Source: Tetrahymena thermophila SB210 (lineage: Eukaryota > Ciliophora > Oligohymenophorea > Hymenostomatida > Tetrahymenidae). From it: a DNA stretch of 64,000 nt. The translations under genes were made by a program, and so were the position numbers. Below the pieces are notes generated by a model. That model ran no database searches and was not told where the DNA came from. It saw only the letters and a program-made list of their open reading frames with translations. Shown piece after piece: positions 62,701-64,000 of the stretch (positions are counted from its first letter, which is position 1; each line of letters begins with the position of its first letter). The DNA is taken from the NCBI RefSeq assembly GCF_000189635.1, contig NW_002476218.1, positions 310,001-374,000 of the forward strand, written 5' to 3'.

Positions 62701-64000
62701 TAAGAAAAATTTTAACAAGAACTTGTTTACAGATTCTAACATATCAGCATTTAAAAAGCTTGCTTCATGCATGAGCTACCTTATTTTTTTAGAAAAGTTA
62801 GTTTTAGATGACTCTTACCTCAATGACTCTGTATTAGAAAGTATGGCAAAATCAAATATGCCTTCTCTTGAAAAAATTTATTTAAGGAGATAATAGAAAG
62901 TTACCTACAAAGGTATAAATTATCTCTTACAGACTCAAAATTTCAGAAATTTAAAACTTATTAATTGTAACTCTAGTTCTTCTGTTACTCTACCTAAAAA
63001 TATTATCTCTCATATAGAAGTTTCAGTGATGGGCTGTAAATCAGTAAATAGTACAAACGTTAGTGTAAATAATTAAAATTAATTCATTAAAACAAATATT
63101 CATTTTTAAAAATTTAATTAGGAATTTTTAAAGTCAAATCCAAGTGCTCAAAGTATTAGATTCGATGCTAAGAACATAGCTTCAGATGTTATAACAGCAA
63201 TCAACTTATCTAAATATCTGAAAAGAATAACTTTATATTGCTCAGATTCAACTGAAATATCTAAAATTATTTTACTTTTGAAAAACATTGATAACATTAA
63301 AAAAATATAATTTGTGATTAATTTCCATTTATCAAAATCATTTATAATCGAAAGTGACAATGAATTTTTAGGTTAAAATTAATATAAAAGAACAAAGCCT
63401 AATAATGGAACAGTGTAGCAAACTATTGATGATTTTAGATCTGAAATTTATAAGTGTATGGAAAGTAAGTTCATAAAAGAATAGATTTTGGAGAATCTCA
63501 TAATACATAATTAATTATTTGCTTCTTTCTATAACGATCAAAATTTTATTGAACAAGTTGATATTTCTTCTTTTATTTCTTTATCAATTTCTACTGATGA
63601 TTATAAAGAGAATTTAATTTAGGCTGAAAAAAATAGTAATTAAGAACCTGAAAATAAAAAGAAATAATAAGTGGAACCTTCCATTCTTCCTTCTTCTTAA
63701 TCGTCTTAGTAGAAGTTAATTGATACCATATAAGCTGTTTCTGGCTAAGATTAATCAGAAAACCATTTAAATAATGAACTAAAGAAAAAATTTTATAACT
63801 AACAAAACACTTTATGTAAGATGTAGTATTTAGAAGATCTTAAAAATTTTCTCTAAAATTCCAATCTAATAAAGAACTAACAATCTATAAATTTGACCCC
63901 ATTTTAAATAGGGCCTGATGAAATAAATTTCATAACATTTTCAGCCAATTTAAGCAGTGTTTAAAGCTTAATATTACAAAATTCTATGCTGAGAAGTTAA
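59768..64000 (+). CDS. pseudokinase plus leucine-rich repeats, partial at right edge (at least 1302 aa)
   Basis: Exons 59768-61671, 61722-62391 and 62669 to the window end, where the last TAA is Gln and not a stop. Residues 1-~170 are acidic and Ser/Asn-rich (DDLDDSDSLSTLSS). Residues ~205-500 follow a protein-kinase plan: a Gly/Met-rich N-lobe strand, a C-lobe HSIYLHSKNIYFIDF (343-357) at the HRD...N position, and DPSKRLSS (~489) before the last helix. But the HRD Asp, the metal-binding Asn and DFG are missing, so it should be a pseudokinase. After a linker, irregular LRR-type units begin near residue 650 (LEVLDISNSTKL, IQTLVLDDTY, LEKLVLDDSYL, LEKIYLRR), ending in a Gln/Ser-rich tail that is still open. 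Probably a scaffold or signalling adaptor; partner unknown. Confidence 0.75.

Noticed and set aside
1-64000. CRISPR arrays, insertion sequences, bacterial promoters, telomere repeats and chromosome-breakage motifs
   Set aside because: None seen; gene structure and code are eukaryotic ciliate, and no GGGGTT tracts were found as arrays.

Overview
The window is a nuclear chromosome segment from a Tetrahymena-like oligohymenophorean ciliate. Long conserved proteins read through only if TAA and TAG are glutamine and TGA is the sole stop. For example, the oxyanion-hole Gln of the papain-fold protease at 13012-15108 is a TAA codon. Intergenic DNA is extremely A+T rich. Introns are GT...AG and mostly 46-220 nt, longer than the ~25-nt introns typical of Paramecium. 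The genus is inferred, not proven. Exon borders below were set by hand from reading-frame continuity and splice consensus.

Layout, left to right: a secreted three-domain cystatin (3482-4465, +); a 2059-residue CHAT protease-like / P-loop (STAND-type) protein (5866-12445, +); cathepsin C/dipeptidyl peptidase 1 (13012-15108, -); a single-exon leucine-rich-repeat-like protein (15750-18365, -); an ADA2/ADGF-family adenosine deaminase homologue (18974-20740, +); a giant coiled-coil protein (21335-27665, +); a ubiquitin-specific protease (28170-30968, -); an AGC kinase with a predicted lipidated N-terminus (31794-33218, -); prolidase (33981-35913, -); a large propeller/solenoid-like protein, perhaps a Nup160-type nucleoporin (38136-44054, +); ORC4 (45188-47787, +); a 5.6-kb gene-free stretch rich in short tandem repeats; a BET protein with one bromodomain and an ET domain (53371-56852, +); and a pseudokinase-LRR protein that runs off the right edge (59768-64000+, +).

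The genes are independent units, as expected in a ciliate; there are no operons. Some themes recur. Three are proteolysis enzymes (cathepsin C, prolidase, USP), one is a protease inhibitor (cystatin) and one is a candidate regulatory protease (CHAT). Four carry enzyme folds with altered catalytic residues: ADA2-like E-to-Q, ORC4 Walker A/B, the pseudokinase, and the second CHAT copy.

The most unusual locus is the CHAT/P-loop protein. Its N-terminal half has an intact His-Cys CHAT dyad followed by a Cys/His-rich linker and a P-loop NTPase. Its C-terminal half appears to repeat CHAT plus P-loop in degenerate form. This resembles signal-sensing STAND ATPase effectors and is the best candidate here for an undescribed system.
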